Source of the DNA: Phytoactinopolyspora alkaliphila
GTDB taxonomy: Bacteria; Actinomycetota; Actinomycetes; Jiangellales; Jiangellaceae
Length of the DNA stretch: 64,000 nucleotides
Direction of reading: 5' to 3'
NCBI RefSeq assembly: GCF_010550695.1
Contig: NZ_JAAGOB010000005.1
Location: 345,742 to 409,741 of the forward strand
In this document: positions 9,593 to 19,538 of the stretch, one piece after another
Position numbering within the stretch: position 1 is the stretch's first letter
Layout: each line of letters opens with the position of its first letter
The notes under the pieces: generated by a model
Database searches by the model: none
Seen by the model: the letters and a program-made list of their open reading frames with translations, nothing else
Told to the model about the DNA's origin: nothing
Position numbers and translations under genes: made by a program

Positions 9593-10618
9593 ATGTCGGT
9601 GCCGCGATTGGATGTCCGCCGGGCGGTGCGGGCTCATCTGGAAGACGTGCTGGCTGCATCGGGCGAGCCCGCGCTCGTGCTGGCAGCCTGCTCGGGTGGC
9701 GCCGACTCGTGGGCCGTGGCGGGTGCGCTTGCCGTCGAAGGGCCTCGGGCCGGCGTGCGCGCGGGCGCCGTGACCGTCGATCACGGTCTGCAAGCCGGCT
9801 CCGCTGAACGAGCCAGGTCGGTGGCTGCGCAGCTGGGTGCTTTGGGACTGGATCCCGTCGAGGTGGTGCATGTTCATGTCGGACGCGCCGGTGGCGGACC
9901 TGAAGGCCGGGCTCGCCGGGCACGCTACGACGTGCTCACGGCGGCGGCGCTACGCCATGGTGCAGCGGCCGTCCTGCTCGGACACACGCTCGACGACCAG
10001 GCGGAGACGGTGCTGCTCGGGCTCGCCAGGGGTTCGGGCGCCAGGTCGCTGGCCGGTATGGCCGCGCGAGCCGGGCTGTACCGCCGTCCGCTGCTTCAGC
10101 TGAGCCGCGAGGTCGTACGTGCGGCAGTGCCCGGCGGTGTGCGGGTGTGGGAGGACCCGCACAACGCCGACCCCGCGTACGCACGAGCCCGAGTACGCCA
10201 CCTGGTGCTGCCGGTGTTGGAGAAGGAACTCGGGCCGGGCGTCGCCGCGGCGCTGGCTCGCACGGCGGAGCTGCTCCGGGCCGACGCCGACGCCCTGGAC
10301 CACGTGGCCGCCGGCGCGTTGACCGCGGTGACCCGCCACGGGCCGGCCGAGCCGGCTGGGCCGGCCTACGACACCGGTGAGTTGGCCGGGCCGGTCTACG
10401 ACACCGGCGAGCTGGCCGGACTGCCCCAGGCCGTCCGCTGGCGGATCCTGCGCGGTGCCGCGATCGCGGCCGGCTGCCCGCCCACCGACCTGACCGCGGC
10501 GCACGTGCAGGCTGTCGACGCGTTGGTCGTGGCGTGGCGGGGACAGAAAGGCATCGACCTTCCCGGGGCAATCCGGGCCAACCGCCGCGGCCGGGCACTG
10601 CGGTTCGGGCCGCTTTAG
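9593..10618 (+). CDS. tilS: tRNA(Ile)-lysidine synthase
   Basis: ATP-dependent enzyme converting the wobble C of the CAU anticodon of tRNA-Ile2 to lysidine. The PP-loop S34-G-G-A-D-S39 and the [19 protein letters not shown] motif are clear. Residues 1-200 form the catalytic domain, followed by a short C-terminal helical region. GGGAG lies 9-13 bp before the ATG. Between residues 255 and 275 a 10-residue unit containing YDTGEL is tandemly duplicated (30-bp period), probably a surface loop. hpt begins 2 bp after the stop. Confidence 0.93.
   Translation: MSVPRLDVRRAVRAHLEDVLAASGEPALVLAACSGGADSWAVAGALAVEGPRAGVRAGAVTVDHGLQAGSAERARSVAAQLGALGLDPVEVVHVHVGRAGGGPEGRARRARYDVLTAAALRHGAAAVLLGHTLDDQAETVLLGLARGSGARSLAGMAARAGLYRRPLLQLSREVVRAAVPGGVRVWEDPHNADPAYARARVRHLVLPVLEKELGPGVAAALARTAELLRADADALDHVAAGALTAVTRHGPAEPAGPAYDTGELAGPVYDTGELAGLPQAVRWRILRGAAIAAGCPPTDLTAAHVQAVDALVVAWRGQKGIDLPGAIRANRRGRALRFGPL
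10358..10417 (+). repeat. 30-bp tandem duplication inside tilS
   Basis: Two adjacent 30-bp units (10358-10387 and 10388-10417) differ at only a few positions, mostly third codon positions, and encode a doubled GP-x-YDTGELA unit. The substitutions preserve the peptide, so the duplication is not brand new. Confidence 0.85.
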
Positions 10619-10620
10619 GC

Positions 10621-11205
10621 ATGCGCGTCAAAGGTATGGCAGGCTTTCGACCCGTGGAACCGCAGCATATCGACGGCGACATCGAGAAGGTCCTCCTCAC
10701 CGAGGCGGACATCCAGGGCCGGCTGGCCGAGCTGGCCGCCGACATCGAGCGCGATTACGAGGGCAAGGACGTCCTGCTCGTGGGTGTGCTCAAGGGTGCC
10801 GTGATGGTGATGGCCGATCTCTCCCGGCATCTGTCCCGCCATGTCGAGATCGATTGGATGGCCATCTCGTCGTACGGATCGGGCACCCGTTCCAGCGGCG
10901 TCGTCAGGATCCTCAAGGATCTGGACACCGACATCACCGACCGCCATGTCGTGGTGGTCGAGGACATCATCGACACGGGGCTCACGCTGTCCTGGCTGGT
11001 GTCGAACCTTCAGTCGCGCGGTCCGGCATCGGTGGAGATCTGCACCATGCTTCGCAAGCCCGAGGCCGCGAAGACGCCGGTCGGGGTGAAATACGTCGGA
11101 TTCGACATCCCCAGCTCCTTCGTCGTCGGCTACGGGCTGGACTTCGCCGAGAAGTACCGCAATCTCCGGGTGGTCGCGACCCTCGCTCCGCACATGTACT
11201 CGTGA
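10621..11205 (+). CDS. hpt: Hypoxanthine phosphoribosyltransferase
   Basis: Salvage enzyme making IMP or GMP from hypoxanthine or guanine and PRPP. The PRPP loop VVVVEDIIDTGLTLSW and the KGAVMVMADLSRHL and YGLDFAEKYRNL blocks are present. The start is uncertain: ATG 10621, ATG 10636 and GTG 10654 are in frame; conserved sequence begins only after DIEKVLLTEADIQ. It is coupled tightly to tilS and followed by ftsH after 164 bp, a conserved actinobacterial order. Confidence 0.92.
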   Translation: MRVKGMAGFRPVEPQHIDGDIEKVLLTEADIQGRLAELAADIERDYEGKDVLLVGVLKGAVMVMADLSRHLSRHVEIDWMAISSYGSGTRSSGVVRILKDLDTDITDRHVVVVEDIIDTGLTLSWLVSNLQSRGPASVEICTMLRKPEAAKTPVGVKYVGFDIPSSFVVGYGLDFAEKYRNLRVVATLAPHMYS

Positions 11206-11369
11206 CGGCGCGGGTCGCCCAGGCCCACATGCTCCGCATGGTAGGAGCACGCCCGTGCAAGGTATCGTCGTAACGATCAGACATCTCGGATGAGCGCCGC
11301 GGACTGCAGCGTTGTCTCGGGTGAGGTGTGCCATCGACACAGGAGGAACGGGGACCTCAACCCCGCATC

Positions 11370-13382
11370 ATGAACGCTAAGCGATTTATCCGACCGGCGA
11401 TCTGGTTCGTCATGTTCGTCTTTGTCGCGCTCATGCTGAACAGCTTCCTGTCCAGCGGGGACGACCCGGAGCAAGTCGACACCGCGCAAGCCATCCAGGA
11501 AATCGACGACGGGAACGTCAAGTCGGCTCTGATCACCGGTGGTGACGTCCAGCGGATCGAGCTCACGCTCAACAATGACGACGAGATATGGGCCTACTAC
11601 GTCGAAGGCCAGGGCCTCGACCTGCAGAACGAGTTACAGCGTCAGAACGAGGCCGGGAACCTCGCCGAGGGCTACGACGTCGACATTCCGCAGTCCAATC
11701 CCTGGATGGCGGTTCTCGGCACGGTGCTTCCGCTTCTGCTGCTGGTCGCGCTGATCATCTTCTTCCTCAGCCGGGTCCAGGGCGGTGGTGGCCGGGTCAT
11801 GCAGTTCGGGAAGAACCGTGCCAAGCTCGCTTCGAAAGACGCACCCAAGACCACCTTCTCCGACGTCGCCGGAGCCAACGAGGCGATCGAGGAGCTCCAG
11901 GAGATCAAGGAGTTCCTGCAGGAGCCTGGCAAGTTCCAGGCGGTAGGAGCCAAGATCCCGAAAGGCGTCCTGCTCTACGGCCCGCCCGGCACCGGCAAGA
12001 CCTTGCTGGCCCGCGCCGTCGCCGGTGAGGCCGGTGTCCCGTTCTACTCGATCTCCGGCTCGGACTTTGTCGAGATGTTCGTCGGTGTCGGTGCCTCCCG
12101 GGTCCGTGACCTGTTCAAAGAAGCCAAGGAGAACGCTCCGGCCATTGTCTTCGTCGACGAGATCGACGCCGTCGGCCGCCACCGCGGCGCTGGTATGGGT
12201 GGCGGGCACGATGAGCGCGAGCAGACACTGAACCAGCTGCTGGTCGAGATGGACGGTTTCGACGTCAAGACCAACGTGATCCTGATCGCGGCGACGAACC
12301 GCCCCGACATCCTCGACCCCGCGCTGCTGCGGCCGGGCCGGTTCGACCGGCAGATCACCGTGGGCGCGCCGGATCTGGACGGCCGCCACAAGATCCTCGA
12401 GGTACACGCCCGCGGCAAGCCGCTGGCCCCCGACGTAGACCTGATGGCCGTGGCCCGCCGGACGCCCGGATTCAGCGGCGCCGACCTCGCCAACGTCCTC
12501 AATGAGGCCGCGCTCCTGACAGCCCGTGGCGACGCCAAGATCATCACGCCCAAGTTCATGGATGAGGCGATCGACCGTGTCATCGCCGGCCCACAGAAGA
12601 GCTCGCGCCTGATGAAGGACGAGGAGAAGCGGATCACCGCCTACCACGAAGGCGGGCATGCCCTGGTGGCGGCGGCGCTGCACCACACCGACCCGGTGCA
12701 CAAGGTCACGATCCTCCCTCGCGGCGGCGCGCTCGGCTACACGATGGTGCTGCCGGACGAGGACAAGTACTCCACCACGCGCAACGAGATGCTCGATCAG
12801 CTCGCCTACATGATGGGCGGCCGCGCAGCGGAGGAGCTCGTCTTCCACGACCCCACCACGGGCGCTGCCAACGACATCGACAAGGCCACCACACTGGCTC
12901 GCCGGATGGTTACCCAGTACGGCATGACCGAGCGGCTGGGCGCCATCAAGTTCGGATCGGACAGTTCCGAGCCGTTCCTCGGCAAGGAGATGGGCCATCA
13001 GCGCGATTACTCCGAAGAGGTCGCGGGCCAGGTGGATGAGGAGGTCCGCAAGCTCATCGAGACCGCTCACCAGGAGGCCTTCGACATCCTAGTGGAGAAC
13101 CGGCACATTCTCGACGAGCTCGTGGTGGCTCTGCTGGAGCAGGAGACGCTGAACAAGGAGGAGATCGCCGACCTGTTCGCCTCGATCGAGATGCACGAGC
13201 GGCGACCTGCCTGGACCGGATCTCCCACCCGCAAGCCCTCCGAGCTCGGGCCCGTCGACATCCCGGTGAAGGTCTCCACCAACGGAGCCGAAGCCGACCA
13301 CGACGAAGAAGGCATCATCGTCGCTCCCGAAGGCCCGGTCACTGGGCAGAGCACGCCGTCGGACCAGTCGATGGGAAGCTGA
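11370..13382 (+). CDS. ftsH: ATP-dependent zinc metalloprotease FtsH
   Basis: Membrane-anchored AAA+ protease that degrades misfolded or regulatory membrane proteins. About 670 residues: TM1 at 9-27, an external segment to about 105, TM2 at about 110-133, AAA domain with Walker A GPPGTGKT near 204 and [10 protein letters not shown] as Walker B, then peptidase motif H426-E-G-G-H430. The C-terminal tail after 610 is acidic and variable. ATG 11370 matches the family start MNAKRF; AGGAGG lies 23 bp upstream, farther than normal, so GTG 11328 or a leaderless message should be kept in mind. folE begins 5 bp after the stop. Confidence 0.95.
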   Translation: MNAKRFIRPAIWFVMFVFVALMLNSFLSSGDDPEQVDTAQAIQEIDDGNVKSALITGGDVQRIELTLNNDDEIWAYYVEGQGLDLQNELQRQNEAGNLAEGYDVDIPQSNPWMAVLGTVLPLLLLVALIIFFLSRVQGGGGRVMQFGKNRAKLASKDAPKTTFSDVAGANEAIEELQEIKEFLQEPGKFQAVGAKIPKGVLLYGPPGTGKTLLARAVAGEAGVPFYSISGSDFVEMFVGVGASRVRDLFKEAKENAPAIVFVDEIDAVGRHRGAGMGGGHDEREQTLNQLLVEMDGFDVKTNVILIAATNRPDILDPALLRPGRFDRQITVGAPDLDGRHKILEVHARGKPLAPDVDLMAVARRTPGFSGADLANVLNEAALLTARGDAKIITPKFMDEAIDRVIAGPQKSSRLMKDEEKRITAYHEGGHALVAAALHHTDPVHKVTILPRGGALGYTMVLPDEDKYSTTRNEMLDQLAYMMGGRAAEELVFHDPTTGAANDIDKATTLARRMVTQYGMTERLGAIKFGSDSSEPFLGKEMGHQRDYSEEVAGQVDEEVRKLIETAHQEAFDILVENRHILDELVVALLEQETLNKEEIADLFASIEMHERRPAWTGSPTRKPSELGPVDIPVKVSTNGAEADHDEEGIIVAPEGPVTGQSTPSDQSMGS

Positions 13383-13387
13383 CTCAC

Positions 13388-13993
13388 GTGAGCGACACTC
13401 CGGCAGGTCCGGAGCCGCGCAATGTCGGCCCGTTCGACCACGACCGCGCTGAGGCGGCCGTGCGCGAGCTCCTCCACGCGATCGGCGAGGATCCGGACCG
13501 CGAAGGACTGCGAGAGACGCCCGCGCGCGTGGCGCGGGCGTACGCGGAGATGTTCAGCGGGCTACGCCAGGACGCCGCGCAAGCCCTGACCACCACGTTC
13601 GAACTCGGCCACGACGAGATGATCCTGGTGAAGGACATCGAGGTGGCCTCGATGTGCGAGCACCATCTGGTGCCCTTCTACGGCTTCGCCCACGTCGGCT
13701 ACATCCCCGGCCCCGACGGCCGAATCGCAGGATTGTCCAAGCTTGCCCGGCTGGTGGACGTCTTCGCCAAGCGGCCCCAAGTGCAGGAACGGCTCACTAC
13801 ACAGGTAGCCGACTCGATGGTCGATCTCATGAAGCCGGCAGGCGTCATCGTCGTCGTCGAGGCGGAGCACCTGTGCATGACCATGCGCGGTGTGCGGAAA
13901 CCCGGAGCCAAAACTTTGACCAGTGCGGTCCGTGGCCAGCTTCGCAGTTCCGCCACGCGCTCCGAGGCGATGAGCCTGATCATCGGCCGCTGA
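13388..13993 (+). CDS. folE: GTP cyclohydrolase I
   Basis: First enzyme of tetrahydrofolate synthesis, turning GTP into dihydroneopterin triphosphate. The 201 residues include the zinc ligand Cys and His in [38 protein letters not shown], and the second Cys in [16 protein letters not shown]. It is translationally linked to ftsH (5 bp gap, GTG start). In many actinobacteria folP-folB-folK follow; here a long hairpin and convergent purB follow instead. Confidence 0.95.
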   Translation: MSDTPAGPEPRNVGPFDHDRAEAAVRELLHAIGEDPDREGLRETPARVARAYAEMFSGLRQDAAQALTTTFELGHDEMILVKDIEVASMCEHHLVPFYGFAHVGYIPGPDGRIAGLSKLARLVDVFAKRPQVQERLTTQVADSMVDLMKPAGVIVVVEAEHLCMTMRGVRKPGAKTLTSAVRGQLRSSATRSEAMSLIIGR

Positions 13994-14010
13994 CCCGTTC
14001 CGCCGCCCTT

Positions 14011-14106
14011 CTCCAAATGATCATGTAGACCATGTTTTCTCGTGCTTCACCAGGCCTGCAGGCATGGTGAAGCACGAGAAAACATGGTCTACATGATCGT
14101 TTGGAG
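14011..14106. repeat. Long palindromic hairpin, copy 1 (likely bidirectional terminator)
   Basis: Arms 14011-14052 and 14065-14106 match in 41 of 42 positions, with a 12-nt loop that itself contains GCCTGCAGGC. It separates the convergent ends of folE (13993) and purB (14114). A near-identical copy lies at 40331-40422. The two copies differ in an arm position where the paired base also changes, so the pairing is conserved. Confidence 0.95.
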
Positions 14107-14113
14107 AGGGCTG

Positions 14114-15556
14114 TCAGAGGATGGGGGAGGGGGTATAGGCGGCGGCGTCCGGGCGCGCGGCAGCGACGGCCTCGACCCGCCGGATCACGTCGGCCACCTG
14201 CGCGCCGGCCGCGCCGGTGAAGGTGATAGGCGAGTCGACCAGCGCCTCGAGCTCGTCCTTCGCCACGCCCAGCCGTTCGTCCGCGGCGAGCCGATCGAGA
14301 AGGTCGTTGCGCTCCGCCCCGCGCTCACGCATGTCGAGCGCCACGTCCACGGCGTGCTTCTTGATGACCTCGTGTGCTGTCTCCCGGCCGACGCCCGCCT
14401 TGACCGCGGCCATCAGCACCGCCGTCGTAGCCAGGAAGGGCAGATAGCGGTCGAGTTCTCGGCCGATCACCGCGGGATAGGCGCCGAACTCGTCCAGGAC
14501 GGTGAGGAACGTCTCGAACAGCCCGTCGAGAGCGAAGAACCCGTCGGGGAGGGCCACGCGCCGGACGACCGAGCAGAACACGTCGCCCTCGTTCCACTGC
14601 GCACCGGCCAGCTCAGCGGCCATGGAGGCATAACCACGCAGAACCACCGCGAGGCCGTTGACGCGTTCGCAGGAGCGCGTGTTCATCTTGTGCGGCATCG
14701 CGCTGGAGCCCACCTGACCGGCTCTGAAGCCCTCCGTCACGAGCTCGTGCCCGGCCATCAGGCGCACCGTCGTGGCCAGGCTCGACGGTCCCGCCGCCGT
14801 CTGGACGAGCGCGGACAGGACGTCGTGATCGAGCGAGCGAGGGTATACCTGGCCGACGCTGCTCAGGACACGGCGGAAGCCCAGATGCTCGGCGACTCGT
14901 CGTTCCAGGTCGGCCAGGCGCACTGGGTCGCCACCGAGCAGGTCGAGCATGTCCTGCGCGGTGCCCACCGGACCCTTGATGCCGCGCAGCGGGTAGCGGT
15001 CGATGAGCTCGTCGACCCGCTCGAAGGCGATCAGTAGCTCGTCGGCGGCGGAGGCGAACCGCTTGCCGAGCGTGGTGGCCTGGGCGGCCACGTTGTGGCT
15101 GCGGCCGGCCAGGACGATGTCCGCGTACTCGCCGGCGCGGGCGGCGAGCCTGACCAGGGCCGCCACGATCCGGTCCCTGACGTGTTCGAGGGAGAGCCGG
15201 ATCTGCAGCTGCTCGACGTTCTCGGTGAGATCCCGGCTGGTCATTCCCTTGTGAATGTGCTCGTGGCCGGCGAGAGCGCTGAACTCCTCGATGCGGGCCT
15301 TGACGTCGTGCCGGGTGACACGCTCCCGGTCCGCGATGCTGCCCAGGTCTACGTCGTGCACGACGGCCTCGTAAGCCTCGACGACGCCGTCGGGAACGTC
15401 CACACCGAGCTCCCGCTGCGCTCGGAGGACCGCGATCCACAGCTGCCGCTCCAACACGATCTTGTGCTCTGCCGACCACAGCGTGGTCAGCTCAGGAGAG
15501 GCGTACCGGGCGGCAAGGACGTCGGGGATCACTGGTTTCTCGGGCACGACGCCCAT
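14114..15556 (-). CDS. purB: Adenylosuccinate lyase
   Basis: Cleaves SAICAR to AICAR and adenylosuccinate to AMP. The 480 residues carry the fumarase/aspartase signature SSAMPHKMNTRSCERV with its flexible Ser loop, MTSRDLTENVEQ near residue 100 and AGRSHNVAAQATTLGKR with the catalytic His. No clear ribosome site precedes ATG 15556. It is convergent with folE and divergent from the LLM oxidoreductase gene. Confidence 0.94.
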   Translation of the reverse strand: MGVVPEKPVIPDVLAARYASPELTTLWSAEHKIVLERQLWIAVLRAQRELGVDVPDGVVEAYEAVVHDVDLGSIADRERVTRHDVKARIEEFSALAGHEHIHKGMTSRDLTENVEQLQIRLSLEHVRDRIVAALVRLAARAGEYADIVLAGRSHNVAAQATTLGKRFASAADELLIAFERVDELIDRYPLRGIKGPVGTAQDMLDLLGGDPVRLADLERRVAEHLGFRRVLSSVGQVYPRSLDHDVLSALVQTAAGPSSLATTVRLMAGHELVTEGFRAGQVGSSAMPHKMNTRSCERVNGLAVVLRGYASMAAELAGAQWNEGDVFCSVVRRVALPDGFFALDGLFETFLTVLDEFGAYPAVIGRELDRYLPFLATTAVLMAAVKAGVGRETAHEVIKKHAVDVALDMRERGAERNDLLDRLAADERLGVAKDELEALVDSPITFTGAAGAQVADVIRRVEAVAAARPDAAAYTPSPIL

Positions 15557-15746
15557 TGTCGCGTATGCGGCGCATGCTCTCGGCTCCGGTATGACGCCGG
15601 GCGTCGATCCCCGAGGTTCGTATTCCCGATTCAGCCGCGGGGAGACAGGCGACTAGTACCCACCGGCTCTGGGTAGGCTCGCGTTCGTCGAGGCGGCCGG
15701 CGTTATCCGGGTCCGCCGACGAAGATCCATACCGAGAGGCCACATC

Positions 15747-16544
15747 GTGAGTCGTCCCATTCGCATCGGACTTCAGATCCAGCCCCAGCACGCCGAGTAC
15801 AAGCAGATCCGCCAAGCCGTCGCCGACGCCGAGGAAACCGGAGTCGACATCGTCTTCAACTGGGACCATTTCTTCCCGCTCAGCGGGGACGCTGATGGCC
15901 TGCACTTCGAGTGCTGGACGATGCTCGCGGCCTGGGCAGAGGCGACCTCACGGGTCGAGATCGGCGCGCTGGTGACATGTAACAGCTATCGCAATCCTGA
16001 TCTGCTCGCCGACATGGCCCGCACGGTCGATCACATCAGCGGCGGTCGCCTGATCCTCGGCATCGGCGGTGGCTGGTTCCAGCGCGACTACGACGAGTAC
16101 GGCTACGAGTTCGGCACACCTGGGACACGGCTGGCTGACTTGTCCGAGGCGCTTCCGCGGATCCGCGCACGCTGGGCGAAGCTCAATCCGCGTCCGGTCC
16201 GCGACATACCCATCCTGATCGGCGGAGGTGGGGAGAAGAAGACGCTGCGGATGGTCGCCGAGCACGCCGACATCTGGCACAGCTTCTCCGATGCACGGAC
16301 GTTGGCTCGCAAGAGCGAGATCCTGGCCGAGCATGGGGCGGCTGTCGGCAGGGACGTCACCTCGATCGAGCGGTCCACCGCCGTCCGTGCGCCGGGTGGA
16401 AGCTCGCCGGATGACATCGCCGGTGACCTGCTCGCCTCCGGCGCCTCATTGTTCACGGTCACCGCGTCCGGTCCCTCGTACGACCTCGGCCCGGTCCGCG
16501 AGTGGGTGGCGTGGCGCGACGAGCGCAACCGCGCTAAGGCATGA
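15747..16544 (+). CDS. LLM-class F420-dependent oxidoreductase
   Basis: A 265-residue TIM-barrel protein of the luciferase-like family. It has the N-terminal IGLQIQPQHAEY strand, NWDHFFPL, ARTVDHISGGRLILGIGGGWF and IPILIGGGGEKKTLRMVAEHADIWH, which are characteristic of F420-using members. The substrate is unknown. The GTG start has GAGAGG 8 bp upstream. It is convergent with the ABC transporter ATPase gene. Confidence 0.85.
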   Translation: MSRPIRIGLQIQPQHAEYKQIRQAVADAEETGVDIVFNWDHFFPLSGDADGLHFECWTMLAAWAEATSRVEIGALVTCNSYRNPDLLADMARTVDHISGGRLILGIGGGWFQRDYDEYGYEFGTPGTRLADLSEALPRIRARWAKLNPRPVRDIPILIGGGGEKKTLRMVAEHADIWHSFSDARTLARKSEILAEHGAAVGRDVTSIERSTAVRAPGGSSPDDIAGDLLASGASLFTVTASGPSYDLGPVREWVAWRDERNRAKA

Positions 16545-17306
16545 TCAGAGGCGGCCGGCGTCGATGACACGGGCCAGGAATTCGCGCGTGCGTGGTTGAG
16601 TGGGATCGGCCAGCACCTGTTCCGGCGGCCCTTGCTCCAGTACCGCACCCTGGTCCAGGAAGCACACATGGTCGGCGACCTGGCGGGCGAAGCCCATCTC
16701 GTGGGTGGCCATCAGGATGGTCATGCCCCGTTCGGCGAGCTCGCGCACCAGCCGGAGCACGTCGCCCACGAGCTCCGGGTCCAGCGCGCTGGTGATCTCG
16801 TCGAGTAGCAGCAGCCGCGGCTCTGTGGCGAGCGCTCGGACGATGGCCGCCCGTTGCTGCTGGCCGCCGGAGAGCCGGTCCGGGTACTCGTCGGCCTTGT
16901 CGGCGAGCCCCACCCTGGCTAGCAGCTCGTGCGCCCGCGCCAGCGCCTGATCTTTCGGCACGCCATGGACCACCCGCGGTGCCAGCGTGATGTTGTCCAG
17001 CACGCTCATGTGGGGGAACAGGTTGTAGGCCTGGAACACGACGCCGATCCTGCGGCGCACCTGATCGGGATCGACTCGCGGGTCGGTGATGTCCTGGCCG
17101 TCCAAGGTGATGACCCCGTCGTCGATCACTTCCAGCAGGTTCACGCAACGCATCAGCGTCGACTTGCCGGACCCCGACGAGCCGATCACCGTCACCACCT
17201 GGTGCTCCTGGACGTCCAGGCTGATCCCGCGCAGCACCTGATGTTCGCCGAAGAACTTGACGACGCCGTCGATCGACAGCATCGGCGTATGGGTTTCGAT
17301 GCTCAT
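16545..17306 (-). CDS. Amino-acid ABC transporter ATP-binding protein
   Basis: A 253-residue ATPase with Walker A GSSGSGKST, Q-loop VFQAYNLFPHMSV, signature [12 protein letters not shown], Walker B LLLLDEITSALDPE and H-loop MATHEMGFARQ. It belongs to the GlnQ/HisP polar amino-acid class. Its ATG overlaps the TGA of the upstream permease (ATGA), so the three transporter genes form one operon read leftward. Confidence 0.93.
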   Translation of the reverse strand: MSIETHTPMLSIDGVVKFFGEHQVLRGISLDVQEHQVVTVIGSSGSGKSTLMRCVNLLEVIDDGVITLDGQDITDPRVDPDQVRRRIGVVFQAYNLFPHMSVLDNITLAPRVVHGVPKDQALARAHELLARVGLADKADEYPDRLSGGQQQRAAIVRALATEPRLLLLDEITSALDPELVGDVLRLVRELAERGMTILMATHEMGFARQVADHVCFLDQGAVLEQGPPEQVLADPTQPRTREFLARVIDAGRL

Positions 17307-18163
17307 ACCAGGCCTCCCGCCTGCTGACGGCGATTCGCCCGGTTGGTCACCCAGTCGGCGATGCGCGCGGACGGAACAGCCATCAGGACGAACAGCAGAC
17401 CCGCGACGACATACGGGGTGAAATTGAAGGTCTGCGACACCTCGATCTGCGCGCGTCGGATCGCGTCTACCGCGCCGAGCACTGAGATCAATCCGACGTC
17501 CTTTTGGAGCGCCACGAAGTCGTTGAGCAGCGGCGGCGTCACCTTGCGCACTGCCTGCGGCAGAATGACCAGCCGCATGGTCTGCCGGTAGCTGAGCCCG
17601 AGCGAGCGTGCGGCCGCGCGCTGGCTCGGATGGACCGACTCGATGCCCGCCCGGAACACCTCAGCCACGTACGCGGAGTAGGTGAGCACCAGCGCGATGG
17701 TGCCCAGCACGGCCTTCTCGGTGGGCATCCACTCAAGCCGCAGCGCGGGCAGGCCGAAGCCGACGAGATACAACACGATCAGTAGCGGCATCCCCCGGAA
17801 CAGGTCCGTGTAGACAGTGGCGAGCAGCCGCAGCGGCAGGAACACCGGCCCTCGCAGGGTCCGCATCAACGCCAGGATCAGCGCGACGACGACGACGGCC
17901 ACCGCGGCGACGGCCAGCACCCTGATGTTGAGCCACAGGCCCTCGAGGATGGTGGGGAGTACCTCCCACCCATAGGAGAAGTCGAAGAAGGTGGTTTTGG
18001 TCCGTTCCCACCCGGGTGCGTTCGTCACGGTCAGGTAGACGACGGCGGCGAAGGCGACGGTGCTGACCAGGGCCACTGCGGTGGAACGGTGCGCCCTGGA
18101 CCGCCGGTAGGCCCGGCGGTCCAGTTCCAGCGCACTCGGCGTGAACGAGCTGGGAGTGCTCAC
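17303..18163 (-). CDS. Amino-acid ABC transporter permease
   Basis: A 286-residue membrane protein, with TM segments near residues 35-57, 80-110 and through the C terminus. The binding-protein-dependent permease region includes YTDLFRGMPLLIVLYLVGFG and the EAA-loop AARSLGLSYRQTMRLVILPQAVRKVTPPLLNDF. GTG 18163 is chosen, 7 bp after the lipoprotein stop; a longer frame to 18253 would run into that gene. It acts with the ATPase at 16545-17306 and the lipoprotein at 18171-19079. Confidence 0.9.
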   Translation of the reverse strand: MSTPSSFTPSALELDRRAYRRSRAHRSTAVALVSTVAFAAVVYLTVTNAPGWERTKTTFFDFSYGWEVLPTILEGLWLNIRVLAVAAVAVVVVALILALMRTLRGPVFLPLRLLATVYTDLFRGMPLLIVLYLVGFGLPALRLEWMPTEKAVLGTIALVLTYSAYVAEVFRAGIESVHPSQRAAARSLGLSYRQTMRLVILPQAVRKVTPPLLNDFVALQKDVGLISVLGAVDAIRRAQIEVSQTFNFTPYVVAGLLFVLMAVPSARIADWVTNRANRRQQAGGLV

Positions 18164-18170
18164 GTGCCGG

Positions 18171-19079
18171 TCAGGACAGCACGGGGACGTCGACCACGTC
18201 AGCGAGCCACTCCTGCTCGATGGCGTCGAGGGTGCCGTCGGCACGAAGCTCATCCACGGCCCACGTCACGCACGGCGTGAGCGGGCTGTCCTTGTCAAGC
18301 AGCAGGCCGAACTGCTCCGCGTCACCGCCGCTGTCCGGAAGCTGGCCGACGATCACACCGTTCTCGATCTCCACCGCCGTCATGTAGAACGCGGTGGGCA
18401 GGTCCACCACCAGGGCGTCGATCTGACCGTTGTCCAGCGCCAGTTTGGCGTCGTCGTTGCTGTTATAGACGGCCGGCTCGTTGCTCGGCTGGATGGCCGA
18501 CTCGATGGCCTGAAGGCTGGTGGTGCCGACCTGGGCGCCGAGCTGCAGGTCCTGCAGGTCGGCGATGCTGGTGGCGTCGGCGGCCGGGCTGCCTTCGACG
18601 GTGATGACCGTTTGAGCGACGTCGTAGTAGGACGACGAGAAGTCCACCGCCACCTTGCGCTCCTCGGTGATGGAGAACTGGTTGATGTCGAAGTCGAAGT
18701 TCTTCGGCCCTGGTTGGATGGCCGCGTTGAAGTCGACACGTGTCCACGTGACGTCGTCGTCGGTGTATCCGAGCCGCTCCGCCACCGCGTAGGCGACCGC
18801 GCTCTCGAAGCCCTCGCCGCTCTCCGGCGCGTTGCCGGCGACCCACGGCTCGTAGGCGGGCTCTCCGGTGGCGATGGTGAGGGTGCCCGGCGTCATGGTC
18901 TCGAGGTCTTCGGGCGTGCACTGCCCGTCATCGGCGCCGCCGTCATCGGCGGGCTCGGTCGCGGAGGCGGTGTCGTCGCCGTCCTCCGCGTTGGGGTCGT
19001 CGTCGGATCCGCAAGCCGCGGTGAGCATCAGCGCGGCGATCGGAATACCGGCGAGAACGTATCTCGGAAGTCTTGGCAT
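18171..19079 (-). CDS. Amino-acid ABC transporter substrate-binding lipoprotein
   Basis: A 302-residue type 3 solute-binding protein. Signal peptide with lipobox LTAAC (Cys near 23) then an acidic Asp/Glu linker to residue 55. The binding domain shows GTLTIATGEPAYEPWV, GFESAVAYAVAERLG, FDFDINQFSITEERKVAVDFSSSYY and IDALVVDLPTAFYM. The ligand is likely a polar amino acid, not further definable. ATG 19079 and GTG 19103 are both possible. Confidence 0.9.
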   Translation of the reverse strand: MPRLPRYVLAGIPIAALMLTAACGSDDDPNAEDGDDTASATEPADDGGADDGQCTPEDLETMTPGTLTIATGEPAYEPWVAGNAPESGEGFESAVAYAVAERLGYTDDDVTWTRVDFNAAIQPGPKNFDFDINQFSITEERKVAVDFSSSYYDVAQTVITVEGSPAADATSIADLQDLQLGAQVGTTSLQAIESAIQPSNEPAVYNSNDDAKLALDNGQIDALVVDLPTAFYMTAVEIENGVIVGQLPDSGGDAEQFGLLLDKDSPLTPCVTWAVDELRADGTLDAIEQEWLADVVDVPVLS

Positions 19080-19103
19080 GAAACGAATCGTATCGACACC
19101 CAC

Positions 19104-19164
19104 CTGGTGATCGTCGCCGCGTTGTGCAGGCTGCGCCCATGCACACCGAGACGATGATCACCAG
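19104..19164. repeat. Imperfect inverted repeat in the glnH-like/purS gap
   Basis: Arms 19104-19128 and 19140-19164 match in 21 of 25 positions around an 11-nt loop and begin with CTGGTGATC. It lies between the divergent lipoprotein and purS genes. It could be an operator or an RNA hairpin. Confidence 0.5.
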
Positions 19165-19292
19165 ATCACAGGTCTGACGCGCCGACGATCACCGGGCGAT
19201 GCCCGCGAGGCGAGCAGCTCACCGGTGAAGGGCCTGCGTGACGTATCCTTGGGTTGCCCCAATCTCCCCAGTCGCGCAAGGAGCGTCTGCCC

Positions 19293-19538
19293 GTGGCACG
19301 TGTCGTCGTTGACGTCATGCTCAAGCCCGAGATCCTCGACCCGCAAGGCAAGGCCGTTCACGGCGCCTTGGACCGGCTGGGTTTTGAGGGAGTCAGCTCG
19401 GTCCGGCAAGGCAAGCGGTTCGAGATCGAGCTCGCCGGCATGGCGACGCCGGAGGCGGTCGCCGAGATCGAGAAGGCCGCGTCGACCCTGCTGTCCAATC
19501 CGGTGATCGAGGACTTCTCGTTGCGGGTGGAACCGTGA
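19293..19538 (+). CDS. purS: FGAM synthase subunit PurS
   Basis: Small (81 residues) structural subunit that joins PurQ and PurL in formylglycinamidine ribonucleotide synthase. ARVVVDVMLKPEILDPQGKAV and GVSSVRQGKRFEIEL are typical. GTG 19293 is fixed by AAGGAG 9 bp upstream. The stop TGA (19536) overlaps a GTG that begins a 59-bp repeated unit leading to purQ. Confidence 0.93.
   Translation: MARVVVDVMLKPEILDPQGKAVHGALDRLGFEGVSSVRQGKRFEIELAGMATPEAVAEIEKAASTLLSNPVIEDFSLRVEP

Noticed and set aside
11634..13070. 478-codon minus-strand frame opposite ftsH
   Set aside because: It is a shadow of ftsH with no recognisable domain.
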